A DNA stretch of 64,000 nucleotides, from assembly GCA_903813345.2 (NCBI GenBank), contig CAIIXF020000006.1, positions 13,954,348 to 14,018,347 of the forward strand, written 5' to 3'. Positions 46,640 through 59,284 of the stretch are shown one piece after another. The translations under genes and the position numbers were made by a program. The notes below the pieces were generated by a model. The model worked only from the letters and a program-made list of their open reading frames with translations. It ran no database searches and was not told the origin of the DNA. The stretch is from Owenia fusiformis (Eukaryota; Annelida; Polychaeta; Sabellida; Oweniidae). How positions within the stretch are numbered: the stretch's first letter is position 1; every line of letters begins with the position of its first letter.

Positions 46640-48790
46640 AAGCATGGAATAATTCCTGATTATTCGTGAATTATTCATCAATATTCATGTAAAATATTCA
46701 TGAATAATCCACCAATGAAGAATAATTATTCATGAACTATTCATGAATATGCGTGATCATCAATTTGGACACTTCCCCAAAATTCTTCAAAACTGAATTA
46801 CTGGAATATTCATGAATAAACTTTCAAGGACCCGTGAAGAATAAACAAGAACAAAAAAGAAAGAAATATCAAGGAATTTTTGAAGAATAAACATGAATTT
46901 ATATTCCTTTTTATTCTTCACATTCTGATTCAGCAAAAATCATGAATTCTTCAAGCATATGCTTGAACATCAATTTGGATATTCTTCATTATTCTTCAAA
47001 ATCCTTCTATGTTCATCATTTATTACTCATTTTTCATCATATGATAACTAGCACACCTGCCATGAATTATTCAAGAATAAAGATGAATAAAAATTTTAAT
47101 TGTCGTGGAATTTTATAAGAATAAAGAAGGAGAAATTTTTATGAATCTTTAAGAATACACAAGAATGAGCATTCATGATTTTTGACGAATAAACAAGAAT
47201 TAATATTCTTCTTTATTCTTCAAATTTCTAGTAAGCAAATTCATGAATTATTCAAGCATATGCTTGAACATCAATTTGGACATTCTTCATTATTCTTCAC
47301 AATCCTTCTATGTTCATCATTTATTCCCCAAATTTTCATCATATGATAACTTGCTCACCTGCCATGAATTATTAAAGAATAAAGATGAATAGAAATCCTG
47401 ATTATCAGGAATTTTTTAAGAATAAAGAAGGAGAAATCTTTATGAATCTTTAAGAATACACAAGAATAAACGTTCATGATTTTTGACGAATAAACAAGAA
47501 TTAATATTCTTCTTTATTCTTCAAATTTCTAGTAAGCAAATTCATGAATTATTCAAGCATATGCTTGAACATCAATTTGGACATTCTTCATTATTCTTCA
47601 CAATCCTTCTATATTCATCATTTATTCCCCAAATTTTCATCATATGATAACTTGCTCACCTGCCATGAATTATTGAAGAATAAAGATGAATAGAAATCCT
47701 GATTATCAGGAATTTTTTAAGAATAAAGAAGGAGAAATCTTTATGAATCTTTAAGAATACACAAGAATAAACATTCATGATTTTTACGAATAAACAAGAA
47801 TTAATATTCTTCTTTATTCTTCAAATTTCTAGTAAGCAAATTCATGAATTATTCAAGCATATGCTTGAACATCAATTTGGACATTCTTCATTATTCTTCA
47901 CAAACCTTCTATGTTCATCATTTATTCCCCAAATTTTCATCATATGATTACTTGCTCACCTGCCATGAATTATTAAAGAATAAAGATGAATAGATTATCA
48001 GAATTTTTTAAGAATAAAGAAGGAAAAATCGTCATGAATCTCTAAGAATAAACAAGAATAAACATTCTCGTTTTTGAAGAATATATATTAATAAATATTC
48101 TTCTTTATTCTTCAAATTTCTAGGAAGCAAATTCAAGAATTATTCAAGCATATGCTTGGACATCAATTTTGATATTCTTCAATATTCTTCACAATCCCTC
48201 TATGTTCATGATTTATTCCTCAATTTTCATCATATGATAACTTGACACTTTCCATGAATTATTCAAGAATAAAGATCCTTATTATCAGGGATTTCTTAAG
48301 AATAAATGAGAAATCTTCATGAATAAACATTCATGTTTTTGATGAATAAACAAGAATTAATATTCTTCTTTATTCTTCAAATTTCTAATCAAATTGATGA
48401 ATTATTCAAGCATATGCTTGAAAACTAATTCTTAAATATTCATCGGTAATTCTTCAATTTTCAAACTTCCAGTCACTATTGAGTTCCCAAGAATAAAGAT
48501 GAATAAACATTCAGGATTATTATTATCACTTTAGAATAATGAAGAATAAATTCTTCATGAATAAACAAGGATTCCTTTATGATTTTTAAGAATGAAAATA
48601 TTTTAAAGAATAAATGATAAAAACTTACCTCATTTCTTTTTACTGAGTTATTCATGTATATGCATCATGGGTAGTAATCAGAAAATGCTTCATTATGCAT
48701 CACCTCAATTTTTTATCTGATGTTTGCACTTTCCCTGAGTTTCTCAAGAATAAATATGAATAAAGAATAAACAATTCAATTGAAGTTACA
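46640..48790. repeat. Left subterminal array, about 301-bp units
   Basis: The palindrome AAGCATATGCTT marks each unit at 46953, 47254, 47555, 47855, 48146 and 48408, giving spacings of 301, 301, 300, 291 and 262 bp. The three middle units are almost identical; outer ones are diverged. Each unit is itself built of short ATTCATGAATAAA and AAGAATAAAGA motifs in both orientations. In CACTA-type elements subterminal repeats are the binding sites of the accessory transposition protein, and the same role is inferred here. Confidence 0.9.
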
Positions 48791-48917
48791 TAGAACTGCT
48801 TTATATTATTCTTAACAAATACTGTCAAACTACAAAATGAGTGTCCTTCTACAGGAAAGTTACAAAGTTACAAATACAAGTGTCTTGTCAAGTTGCAAAT
48901 ACAAGTGTCTTACGCAT

Positions 48918-51443
48918 CTACATTCTATTTTTTAAGCGTAATGCCTTTTGAATGTTAGCAATTTTTTCCTTCGTAATTTTTGGAGAAGTCTTACAATGTC
49001 TTTCCACTAAAGTTAGCACTCTGTTAACATTAGTCTGGTCTAGTGGGGGTCTAGAGCTCTCTGAACGACTTGATTTTTTCCCGGTGACACTATGGAGTAT
49101 CAACTCTTCTTCTGTGAAAAAATAGCTTACCAGCTTTTTTGTCACTGAACGGACATCACTTGCTGGTAGATGCTTAATAACATCATAAGCAATGTCATTT
49201 TCGTCCATATGCATTGCTTTTCTTATTTCAGCAACTTGGTTCTCGAGGTCCTTTACTCTCCTCTTTAGGCTTCTAATAGTTCTAGCAGACCTATATTGAA
49301 ATAAATTGGAGACATTCAAAATCACAGGTATTTTTTCATACTTTTTTCTGAAAGGTAAACATGGTCATACAGGGGTTTCAATAAATATGTTTTCAACAGG
49401 CTTTTTTGGCGATTTCAATAGGCTGGAACTTATTTCACCAAAATTGCTAAGGACAATGAATTTTTTTCTCAATATTTGAACAGGCATACTTGTGATTTTT
49501 TGCCGTCTGCCTGACTCATTATGAAAAGGCCAGAGGGATTAAAGAAGTAGTTTAAGTAAACCTCTTTCAGTAACTAGTAATTTATGCTTGAGTTAACAAC
49601 GTGAAATAAATAGGTAAAAATTATCTTACTTGTTCCCAGAGTTTGGGGGATTTTCTTCTTCCAAGTCTTTCAATGAATGCTCATCTTGGTTGGTTTTAAT
49701 TTTTTCCCTTGATGCCTTTGCAGATCTGTTATAAATAAATTGGTGGCATATTTAAAATCTGAGGCATATTTTAATTTTATACTTTATTTCTGAAAGGTGA
49801 AACATGGTCATGCAGGAGTTTCAATAAATATGTTTTTAATAGACCTTTTGGCAATTTTAATAGGATTTCACTAAAATTGGTAATTTCTCAAAATTTGAAC
49901 AGGCTTAATTGTGATTTGAAATGGTTTTTTGCCATCTGCCTTTGACTCATGGTCAAAATGGCAGAGGGAATTCTTTGAAGTATGGTAGTTAACTTAAAGG
50001 GGCAATAAGGCTTGTAGAGAGAAAATAGGAAAATTTCAACTTTTTCTGAGCTATCAAGGCAACATTTGGCTTAACATCTTCTTTGACATACCTATTTTCT
50101 TAAAATGTATGGATAAACTATCAATTTCAGCATTAAGAAGTGTAAATTCAGTTCAAAGCTAAATGGGACGTCCACTTTTATATTTTTAAGATCCACCATG
50201 TTTCAAGAGGAATATCAGCTGAAATAATGTTTATCTAGAGACTAGCGGGTTTCATTGTAGATAATAAAAATAGATGTTAGTCTTGATGAAGTATCCAAAC
50301 TTAAATATATTTTGACACTGGTCCATGATCGTTAAATAGCCCCTCTGCACTAATTGTTGCACCTAAATTATGCTTGACTTAACAACATGAAATAAATAGG
50401 TAAAAATTATCTTACGTGTTCTCAGAGGCTGAGGCATTTTCAGAGGCTGAGGCATTTTCTGGCGAACTAGCCATATCATCTGTGTCACTCGATGAATGCT
50501 CATCTGTCATGTCTGTCTCCCTGTCCCCGGCATCTTCAATGCAACCACCTCGGTTGCGTGCGATGTTACCCCAATATGCCTTGATTAGACATATAATCTC
50601 ATCTTGGGTTAAATTCTCATCAATGTACTTATCTGTCTTTTTGGCAGCTTGTACAAGCTCTGCATCGGACAATGATGCTAAAATAATAAGAGAAATTTCT
50701 CAGTCTAAAACTCAATCAGTCTCTAACTATAATGTTAGCCTGTAAGCGCAAGTCTTCAGTGATCAAAATAGAATAAAATCAACAACCCCAAAATTTTACG
50801 GGTGACAAAGTTTTTCATCCGTCAAAATAACCTACCTGTCAATATTTCGACAGATTAAAATTAGTTCCCTTCGAATGATGACCTGCAGGCCCTTAGCCAG
50901 GATTTGCCAAGGGGGGGTTCACTTTTCAGAAAAATTCCAGGGGGGTTCACGTTGACAAAGTTGACCCAAAATCACATGAAAATGCTCAGAATGGTGATGC
51001 ATGATTTTGAAAGAATGTTTGGCCAGGGGGGGGTCCGAACCGAATCGACCCCCCCCCCTGGCTACGGGCCTGACCAAAAGGTCAAAAGTCAATCACACGA
51101 GTCGCAACTGACAGAGAGAGAAAAGTTGTTGGGCCAAATGTGTTACAGGGCCTCAATTAATGTGCCTTTATGTCATTAAAAGGCCTTTAAGGGCCTCATT
51201 TTTAAAGAAACTGACCCTAAATTTTCAAAATTTTGAATTCTAACAGTCTTGCTTACCTCCGATCCCCAAGCAAATAGCGTCGTGTTCTTTAGCTTTCTTT
51301 CCAGCACCAAATCTACAAACGACAAATTCACCTAGTTCTGGGCATGTTCCTTTAGATCTATTGACAAGATTCCTGGCAGGCTCGATACTTTGTGTAAAAT
51401 CTTCCACCCAAAGTAGCAATAAATAGTCTGTTTTCTCCGCCAT
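48918..51443 (-). CDS. BEN-domain-like protein encoded by the transposon
   Basis: Four minus-strand exons, 51443-51257, 50677-50416, 49725-49630 and 49290-48918, join with GT-AG borders and matching phases into 305 codons without a stop. The ATG at 51443 has a strong context (AAGATGGCGG). Residues 1-62 form a compact N-terminal region (YLLLLWVEDF, C-R-F-G-A-G-K-K) like that preceding BEN domains in other invertebrate proteins. A linker rich in Ser/Asp/Glu follows (about 110-180). Then a coiled helix (RSLKRRVKDLENQVAEIRK, 188-206) leads to a BEN-like domain (about 225-300) with LVSYFFTEEEL, HSVTGKKSSR, PPLDQTNVNRVL and a terminal basic helix. BEN domains bind DNA and recruit chromatin factors. 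Transcribed away from the transposase gene; the intergenic gap is 3.8 kb. Inferred role: accessory DNA-binding or regulatory protein of the element. An unrelated host gene captured by chance is less likely given the intact context. Confidence 0.8.
49321..50420 (-). repeat. Tandem duplication of an exon with its flanking introns in the BEN gene
   Basis: The donor side of exon 2 (50345-50425) and of exon 3 (49575-49640) share AACAAC(A/G)TGAAATAAATAGG and the following GTAAAAATTATCTTAC. The introns downstream of exon 3 and upstream of it also share AACATGGTCATGCAGGAGTT-like sequence (49360 and 49805 regions) plus GACTCATGG/GACTCATTA. The pattern is that of a duplicated block of about 0.4-0.8 kb containing one short exon; the 96-nt exon 3 is a multiple of three, so the duplication preserved the reading frame. 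Confidence 0.6.
50885..51075. mobile_element. Small MITE in the first intron of the BEN gene
   Basis: Ends CAGGCCCTTAGCCAGG and CCTGGCTACGGGCCTG are inverted copies with one or two mismatches. Inside are poly-G (left and centre) and poly-C (right) runs that can pair. It lies in the intron between exons 51257 and 50677. No target duplication could be read with confidence. Confidence 0.55.
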
Positions 51444-51959
51444 CTTCTTCGAAAATTCGCGCGTCTGAAGATTGACGTAATGAAATATTAACCAATCAGC
51501 AGCAATGATGCTGTACCCAGGATGCATCGGGGAAGTGAAAGAAAATGGCAAAATTTACTCTGTGATTTTGTATCGGATTTGTTAAATATTATTATTGATG
51601 TGCATACAAACGTAAATGTTATCCTATTTTCGGTATAAATACGTACAAAACTACAGTATAATAAGAGTAAAACAGTCTGATTTATGGAATTTACATTAAA
51701 AGTAAAGGCGCGACGGTGTAATTTCGTTTAGTTGAGGTTTCAATTTAGACAGATTAACTACTTCCGGCAAATCCGTAAAAACAATTTTAGATCAATATTT
51801 TGATTAAAAATAACAAATCAGGTTAGTAAATTCAATCTATTTCCATGCATAGATGCCGGCAAGATTATTTTTTAGAAGGATAGCTCAATATTATATTATT
51901 CAGATGGGACGGTCCCCTCGAAAAAAATCAAATTTAAAATTTACGTCAACGATCACGAG

Positions 51960-52290
51960 TCGGGGGGGGGGGGGTGCCGCTGAGACTCAAAATATCTACC
52001 CACATCTTGGGATTTTGTTCTCTAAAAATGAACCCGGTTTTCTTTCAAAAATAGACCCACTTCAAGGTAATTTTTAAAACACAAGACCCACTTCCGGCGA
52101 TTTTTTTCAAAAACAATACCCAGTTTTAGGATTTTTCCAAAAATAGACCCATCTCTAGGGATTTTTTCCCAGATTTTTTTTATCAAAATGAAACCTCAAT
52201 CTAGGGTTTTTTCTTCAAAATGGGACCCACACCTAGGGATTTGGCGAAAGAGTGACCCATTTTAGTGGCACGTCCCCATATATTACTCGA
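51960..52290. repeat. Poly-G tract and degenerate 35-40-bp repeats
   Basis: A run of 13 G at about 51962-51974 is followed by about seven diverged units of the form ACCCA(C/T)(C/T)T(A/C)GGGATTTTTTC plus AAAAATG/AAATAGACC. A shorter relative occurs at 9955-10025. It ends at TGGCACGTCCCCATATATT. Confidence 0.7.
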
Positions 52291-53810
52291 GTCTCTAGCT
52301 TACAGCTAGATGTAACTTGATTGATTTCGTATGTTTTCCTGAAAAAATGTCATACACGCACCTTGAACTCATTTTTAATAGTTTCTATAAATATTTATAA
52401 GAATATTAATCATATTGATGTAGAAGCTTTGCTTGTCTGAATTTAGATATTTCAAAATTTCTTTTCGGAAAAACATTCAAACTCAATGGATCCGCCATTT
52501 ATACACCTCAGTGACCTCATTCGCAGAAAAATGGTGGCCATTTTAAAATGAAATTTCGTTTTGCGAAATTAAATGCTAAATACACTCGATTAAGACGGGG
52601 ATATGAGCTGATTTTCTGCAAATGTATGCATAAAGGTATGTTTCATATAATAATGACGAAACAACTGTGCGTGGTCACCATGCATTGGCAAATATTGAAT
52701 ACCACAGCTGCTGTAACAGTGGCTCAAAGCCAGATCATAGAGAAGGCTTTGGAACTAAGTAACCCATATAGATCTAGCCAATATATGGGGGTTGGTTTAT
52801 ATCCTTTCTTTGAGGTGCTTTAATGTCACCTAGGTGGTCTCTAGTGCTGGTTTTGTCTCTTGTACATTTAGTTTTGCGATTAGCTACTCTTGTGGTTTGT
52901 AGAGTCCTTTTTTGTTTTATATAAAATCCTGTACAGGTTGGCTAAGATCATATTCATAACTGCGATTGTTATTCACATTGTCGTGCAGCCATTTCAAAAA
53001 AATATGAGACATCTCATATCAAATCATATCTCATTCGAAGCGTCTTGTTATTCTTTAACTTTCTTATCACTAACGAATCGTATACAAACAATTAGACAAA
53101 ATAGTGATATATATTCAATATTGGTGGAAGGCTGTCCAAATCTGAATGTGCTTCTGTGATCCGAGAAATGTGAAGTCAGCATTACAATTATATTTGAATA
53201 CACAGGATCCCAGAACAAGATTCGGTGTCTCATCTTGAGGAATATTTATTGAGCTTCTGATCCCTACTACAAAAGAATTTTGCTGGCATCTATGTTTCCA
53301 TGTACGTTTTTACTGAAAATACATGTCGCATTTCTAAATTGACTTTTTCCTAGAAATTCAAAATTTTGAACCTTAGTCTACAGCACATACAGGGAACAGA
53401 TAGTACACTGACTGAAATTCTCTCTGTACCCAGTAGGTAAATTTTGTTCGGTGTACTAAAACTATCTGTTCCCAGGCCTATGGTCTACACAGCCCTAAAG
53501 GCTAGAGTTGGAGGAAATGTAAGTTGGTAGTCGACTTTTTGTGATTTTGATGTCATTTCTGCATTTCACAATCCACAATCGTGTGATTCATAATTGAAAA
53601 TTAACATGTGACTCTATTGAGCGTTGCAACAAAATTCACCCTGACCTTTACACCAGATTCAAATTTGTCCCACTCACTTTCGATTTATATTTCTCACATG
53701 ACAAAACAATAATCAAAATCAAAAAAGTAGGAGATATATCTAATTTGGTAAATTTTGTATCAGGATTTCCCATCACAAAAAATAATGACTGCAGACTTGC
53801 CAACCTAAAA
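52291..53810. other. Transposon interior between the divergent genes, no frame supported
   Basis: Holds short open frames (52548-52823, 52890-53159) without recognisable domains. It probably contains the divergent promoters and 5' untranslated sequence of the two genes. Confidence 0.35.
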
Positions 53811-53814
53811 TGAA

Positions 53815-54330
53815 AAATTTGCGTGAGATTTTCAAAAAATTGCGGTACTTTTACATGAGAGTTCTCCAAAATACGGTAGTTTTTGCGGGAGATTTTTGAA
53901 AAAACTAGAGTTTTTTACGCGCGATTTTTGAAAAACTGGAGTTTTTAAGGGAGAGTAGTTTTTAAGTAAATTTTATAAAAAGTGGTAGTTTTTGCGGGAG
54001 ATTTTTGAAAAAACGGAAGGTTTTGCGGAGGATTTTTTAAAATACAGGAGTTTTGCGGGAGATTTTTGAAAAACGGGTGTTTTTGTGGGAGATTTTAAAA
54101 ACGGCGATTTTTATGGGAGATTTTTGAAAAAAGGGAGTTTTTACGGGAGAGTTTTGATAAAACAGGAGTTTTCGTGGGAGAGTTTTGAAAAAACGGCAGT
54201 TTATGTGGGAGAGTTTTGAAAAAAACGGCAGTTTTTGCGGGATATGATTTTGAAAATAAACGGAAGTTTTTGTGGTAGACTTTTGACAAACGGTAGTTTT
54301 TGCGGGAGATTTTTGAAGAAACTGTAGTTG
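53815..54330. repeat. Minisatellite, about 30-bp unit, in the transposon interior
   Basis: About 15 copies of GTTTTTGCGGGAGATTTTTG followed by AAAAAACGGA. A few diverged copies recur at 54975-55090 (TTACGGGAGA-type). Both blocks lie upstream of the transposase start codon. Confidence 0.9.
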
Positions 54331-55269
54331 TTGCGGAAGAAAAAATGGGAGGAGCAGATTTTATTATTCTAGAAGCTGATTAAACATGCGTAAAATGCAT
54401 GGGGCGTGCTACCACTGATCATATCAGACTAAATCATGCAAAGTATGCAAACTATAGACTCTAAAAAGTAGTTCTTATCATTTCCATCCCGTTTTGAACG
54501 ATATCGCCGATTCATACATGAATCTGTGACATTAAGGATGCAGTACAGGGTTAGCGTAGCTTACGTTCCAGATATTAGATTATGCTCATATTTTTCGCAC
54601 TGTATCACAATGATGTTATCATTAGCCAAGTGCAATATAAAGAGGACTGACCAGCTGGTTACTACAAGATAAATTATTTACATTGACGGAATTTTTGAAA
54701 AAGATTTCTATGCATTTTTCATTTTCGGGTCACAGTTTCTTCATAAATATTGACTATGTCCAATAGAAACTTCATCTACCGACAGAAATATAAACCATCT
54801 ATATTACGGATCCATAAAAATGATAAATGGCATGCAAACAGTTAAAAATGTATAAACATATATAAAATGTGCAAACAGATAAGAAAATTGTTGAAAAAAT
54901 GAAACGGTCCCCGAGTTTGCAAAATGTAACGCCCAATGCGGAAATCGAACCGAAGACCTTTCGTTCCCAAGAGAGATTTTAGTAGAAATACGGTACGGGA
55001 GTGTTTACGGGAGAAAACGGTACAGGAGTTTTGTTATTTTTTACGGAAAAACAAAAAATTTACGGGAGATTCCCGTAAAAAAACGGGAGGTTGGCAAGTC
55101 TGGACTGCAAACTTACATTTCTGCTGAGAATAGATATATGAGACTGGCGCCAAATTTTGCTCCCCAACTTCTTACTTTCACTGTGCAGCTTGTGGATTGA
55201 TTATATACATATCATCATAAAAATTTGTCTTTTTTATTTTGCAGTTAATAGCTTGACTCACCATTTATT

Positions 55270-58200
55270 ATGAATGAATGTGAGAATACAAACCAAAACA
55301 GTCCAGGTTTCTTGGTTCTGCAGGAAAATGGAAAGAAACAATTTGAGTGCAGGGAATGTAGGCGGACTTTTACAAATAAAAGAAACATTGAAATGCATCT
55401 ACATTCAAGTCATGGCTATTGTAAGTTTCCATTTTTGAAGTTCAAAAAGTGGTTTTTGAAGGACTTTTTGTTGGAAAATTGTGAATTTGTTTAAAACTAA
55501 CTTTTAGAGGCCACACGTATCAATCGCCCATATACAAATGCATGTAGCATTCTCACATAAATAGTCATCATAGTAGTCATATACTATCAGATACATGAAG
55601 ATTGATCCACTAGAACTGATGAATATTCAAGTTCAAAAGAACCTTTTTCTATACTTGCTATGGTATCTGACCCGATGTAGCCACCTTGTGGTGAAATTGG
55701 TAACTACCTACTGGCATCTGGGTAATTAAAACTCGATGAATTTTATAATTTATTTTTGAATCCATTTCCCATTGTGGAGTTAACAAATATATTTTCTTAC
55801 AGCTTCACCAGTGAAGAAGTATAAATTGTACGAAAACAAACCAGGATTAAAAGAGAATGTACCAAGGAGTACCGTTTGGTATAGAGCAAATAGGAGTAAA
55901 TTGGAGAAAGAGCAGGAAGGTAAATAATTTAGATTTATGTAACCTCATCTTTTAAGCTCACATGGGTCACGGGCTTATCTACCTTGATCCAATCTTATGT
56001 TACTATTGTTTTAGTATAGGATTCCCTAATATATAAATATGCTTATTCGGCAAGTTTGAAAAGTGCAGCCCCTCTCTATAGGGAAAACCTCTGAACAAGG
56101 AAACTTTCCTCCAGTCTCAAGAGCATTCCCTGTTCGCAGGTTTTACTGTACATATAATTTAATTAAATTGTGCACTTTTCAGGTACAGATGATCAAGGGC
56201 CAGATGGAGAACGTCAAAATGATCAGAAAGATTCACAGGATGACATCACCCCTGAGTATTCAGACAAGGCCTATACAATTTCTGAAAAAAGTGAAACCAC
56301 TAGTATTGAACTTGAGAATTCTATTGCTATTTCATCACTCGTGGGTAATGGTACTGTAGTCCAATCTGTCACTCAATTATCAGATTACAATCATGGTGAC
56401 AAGATTGATGAAAGTTCATCTGCAACTGACTATGTTAATGGTAGCGAGCCATATGGCAAACTTGATATTGACTCAGACTCAACATCTATGAACTCGCATT
56501 CAGAATTGGACTCTGACGGTTATGAAAATATATTTTCTGACTCTGAATTTGATTCTTATAGTGATTCAAGCATATACAGTTGTTCATCTGATTCGGAGAC
56601 TGAACGCACATCCTGTTCAGAAATTGAAAATGACTCACTTGATCTTGACAAAGATATAATTGGCAGTGATGTGTATTTAAAGATACTGTCATGTTTTATT
56701 CGCAATGAACTTTCAGCTACAGCTTGCAAAGATGTGTTACAAACATTTCAGAAACTAACTCCAGAATCTCAGGTTTGGAATCAAATATCATATGACAAGA
56801 TATGGAGCATAGTGGATAATGTTACCAAGCAAATTCATTATTGCCCAGATTGTAGCAGGATATTTCCCGAGGATGACGTTGACTGTGTGGAATGTCCGTG
56901 TGGTGGTCTAAGATATATTGGTACAGCAGAGGAACAGAGAAAAGCTAATCGACAACCATGCAAAAAGTTTGTGTTTCTTGATCCAAAGAAATACATAAAG
57001 GACCTACTTGAGCTACCAGGTAAAGTATTATTGGAATGTTTCAGTTCAATTGAATAATTTGGCATTATTTTCTAAAATCCTACTTTTCAAGATGGCCACT
57101 GAATTTCAAAATGGCGGCCATTTTCCCTTAAAAAAACGTAATCTTTGATAACTTAAATACCAGTGAACGGATTTGGTTCAAATTTTATATGATGATGCCT
57201 AGGGACAAAGTAGATCTGTTCGAGTAAGAATTTTCAAGATGGCAGCTGAATTTCAAAATGGCGGCCATTTTTCGTAAAAAAAATAATCTTTGATAACTCA
57301 AATACCAGTGAACGGATTTGGTTCAAATTTTATATGCTCATACCTAGGGACACAGTAGCTCTGTTCAAGAAAGAATTTTCAAAATGGCCACTGAATTTCC
57401 AAATGGCTGCCATTTTTATAAAAGAAAGTAATCTTTGATAACTCAATTGCTAATTGACGCACAAGACTGTGGGTCCTTTATTACATTGTCCTAATTATCT
57501 TTTACAGGAACTTATTTTATTTATCTTTTACAGGAATGTGGGATGGCCTACAGAAAAACAAAGGAGTCATACTCGAACGCTATGAAACTAGTGATGGGGT
57601 ACTAAAAGATGTTACAGATGGTGAGGTCTACAGAAACCTAATAAAAACTGGATTTTTATCAAATCCTCACAATATTAGTGTCATGATGAATACAGATGGT
57701 GTTAACCTCTATAAATCAACAGGTGTTGAAATATGGCCGATTTTCCTATCAGTGACTGAACTCCCTCCTGCAGAGAGGTTTGCTCGTGAAAATATGATCC
57801 CAGCTAGTTTATGGCAAGGAAAGGGTAAGCCACCTTTCCAACAGTACATGGAAGTATTCTCATCGGAAATGAACAAACTATATACAGAGGGCATAGATAT
57901 TCATGTAAATCAAGAAATGATAAATGTGAAAGTAGTAGTCATTACATCACCAGCAGACCTACCAGCTAGGGCAAATATGATGAACATGACATATTATAAC
58001 GGCCAGTATGCTTGCACAACTTGTGAAATACCAGGCAAAACTGAAGTACAAGGTGGTGGACACACTAAAGCATTTCCAGCCCAGCACACCTACAAATACA
58101 GAACAGACAAGGAGATTCGCGATTGCATGACAAAAGGCCAAGAGAAAAAAAGAATCCTGGGTTTTAAAGGTAAATCTGGGCTCTATGATCTGAAAGGAGT

Positions 58201-59284
58201 GGACTTGAGCAAACTTTGCCCACCCGACTACATGCACTGTGTCTGTATGGGTGTAATCCCAAAAATTAATAAAAGGTGGTTTTCTTCTGAAAACAGCAAT
58301 GAAAGTTACCATGTTGGTAAAGAAATAAAAGAAATTTCAAGAAGAATGCAGTATATTAAGCCACCAAACATGATAGAAAGGTTACCACGAAACCTGGAGA
58401 AACATTATTTACACTTCAAGGCAACTGAAAATCAAACATGGATGCTTTTTTATGCAGTACCTTGCCTCGAAGGAATCCTCCCTAAGAAATACTTGGACCA
58501 TTTCAAAAAACTCTCTGAAGGCATACACATTTTGCTTGGTGACAGTATAACTACAGAACAAATTAACAGAGCAGAACTTCTCCTCAAAGAATTCTACGTT
58601 GAATACCCCAAGCTATATCCCCCTGGAGACTGTACATTGAACTTGCACTACATTGGAGCCCATTTCGGATATTGGGTCCAACAATTGGGACCATTGTGGA
58701 ATTGGAGCTGCTTTCCCTATGAAGATTCAAATGCACATATATTAAAAATGTGCCATGGAACAGGGGATGTAACAACACAGATAATGAGGCAAAAAACAGC
58801 TGAGATTAAAATAAGGACACAAAATCAACCAGTCAAAATCAAAGAGTTGAATACAACTGAGGAAAAACTTAAAATACATGGTAAAACAAGGCCATTATCT
58901 GATTCTGATCATGATCTGGACTCTGTGCCTCAGAACTGTACATCAGTGGCTTCACGAATCTCCATAAATGGAGAGATGTTCTACTCTGATGAGTATGCAC
59001 GCATGAAGAGGAGAATTTGTAACTGTGTGGAATTAAAAAATGGAAAACGTGGTTTCATTAAGAGGTTTGTTACTGATGGCAAAGAAACACATTTTGCAGT
59101 AATTGATATGCTCAGAGTGCAGAGAGGTTCAACTTATGCAAATAAAGCAAAACCTTCAGGGAAAACAGAGCTGTATCACATAAGTGAGCTAAAGAGAAAA
59201 CTTGTTTTAGTTCAGTGTGGAGAAAATATGCAAATGTATGTTCTAGCAATGCCTAATGGCATTGGACGCTCCGTTTTCAAATAA
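55270..59284 (+). CDS. CMC/tnp2-like transposase with zinc-finger N-terminus
   Basis: Four exons, 55270-55420, 55803-55919, 56183-57019 and 57534-59284, splice with GT-AG borders and matching phases into 951 codons. Residues 27-48 form a C2H2 finger (C27, C30, H43, H48). Residues 90-240 are acidic and Ser/Asp-rich. Around 310-335 is a Cys cluster (CPDC, then CVECPCGG) like a zinc ribbon. The catalytic core in the last exon has MNTDGVNLYKS (candidate Asp 423), the downstream SLWQGKGKPPF block, PPDYMHCVCMGV (candidate Asp 600) and LGPLWNWSCFPYEDSN (candidate Glu 765) followed by HGTGDV. This order matches tnp2/CMC-type DDE transposases. No stop or frameshift is present, unlike nearly all other mobile genes here. 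The C2H2 exon probably adds end-recognition. Plavaka-like relatives cannot be excluded. Confidence 0.85.
57060..57450 (+). repeat. 2.5-copy tandem repeat, about 146-bp unit, in transposase intron 3
   Basis: CAAGATGGC/CAAAATGGC followed by CACTGAATTTCAAAATGGCG begins near 57087, 57235 and 57380. Each unit also has AATACCAGTGAACGGATTTG. An ATCTTTTACAGGAA is duplicated at 57498 and 57524, giving two possible acceptors; only the second (57534) continues the reading frame used here. Confidence 0.75.

Noticed and set aside
47120-48270. CRISPR-like regular repeats
   Set aside because: The 300-bp period without short repeat-spacer structure, in an animal genome, is a tandem subterminal array, not CRISPR.
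57959-58778. Minus-strand frames opposite the transposase
   Set aside because: Antisense shadows of a well supported coding exon.
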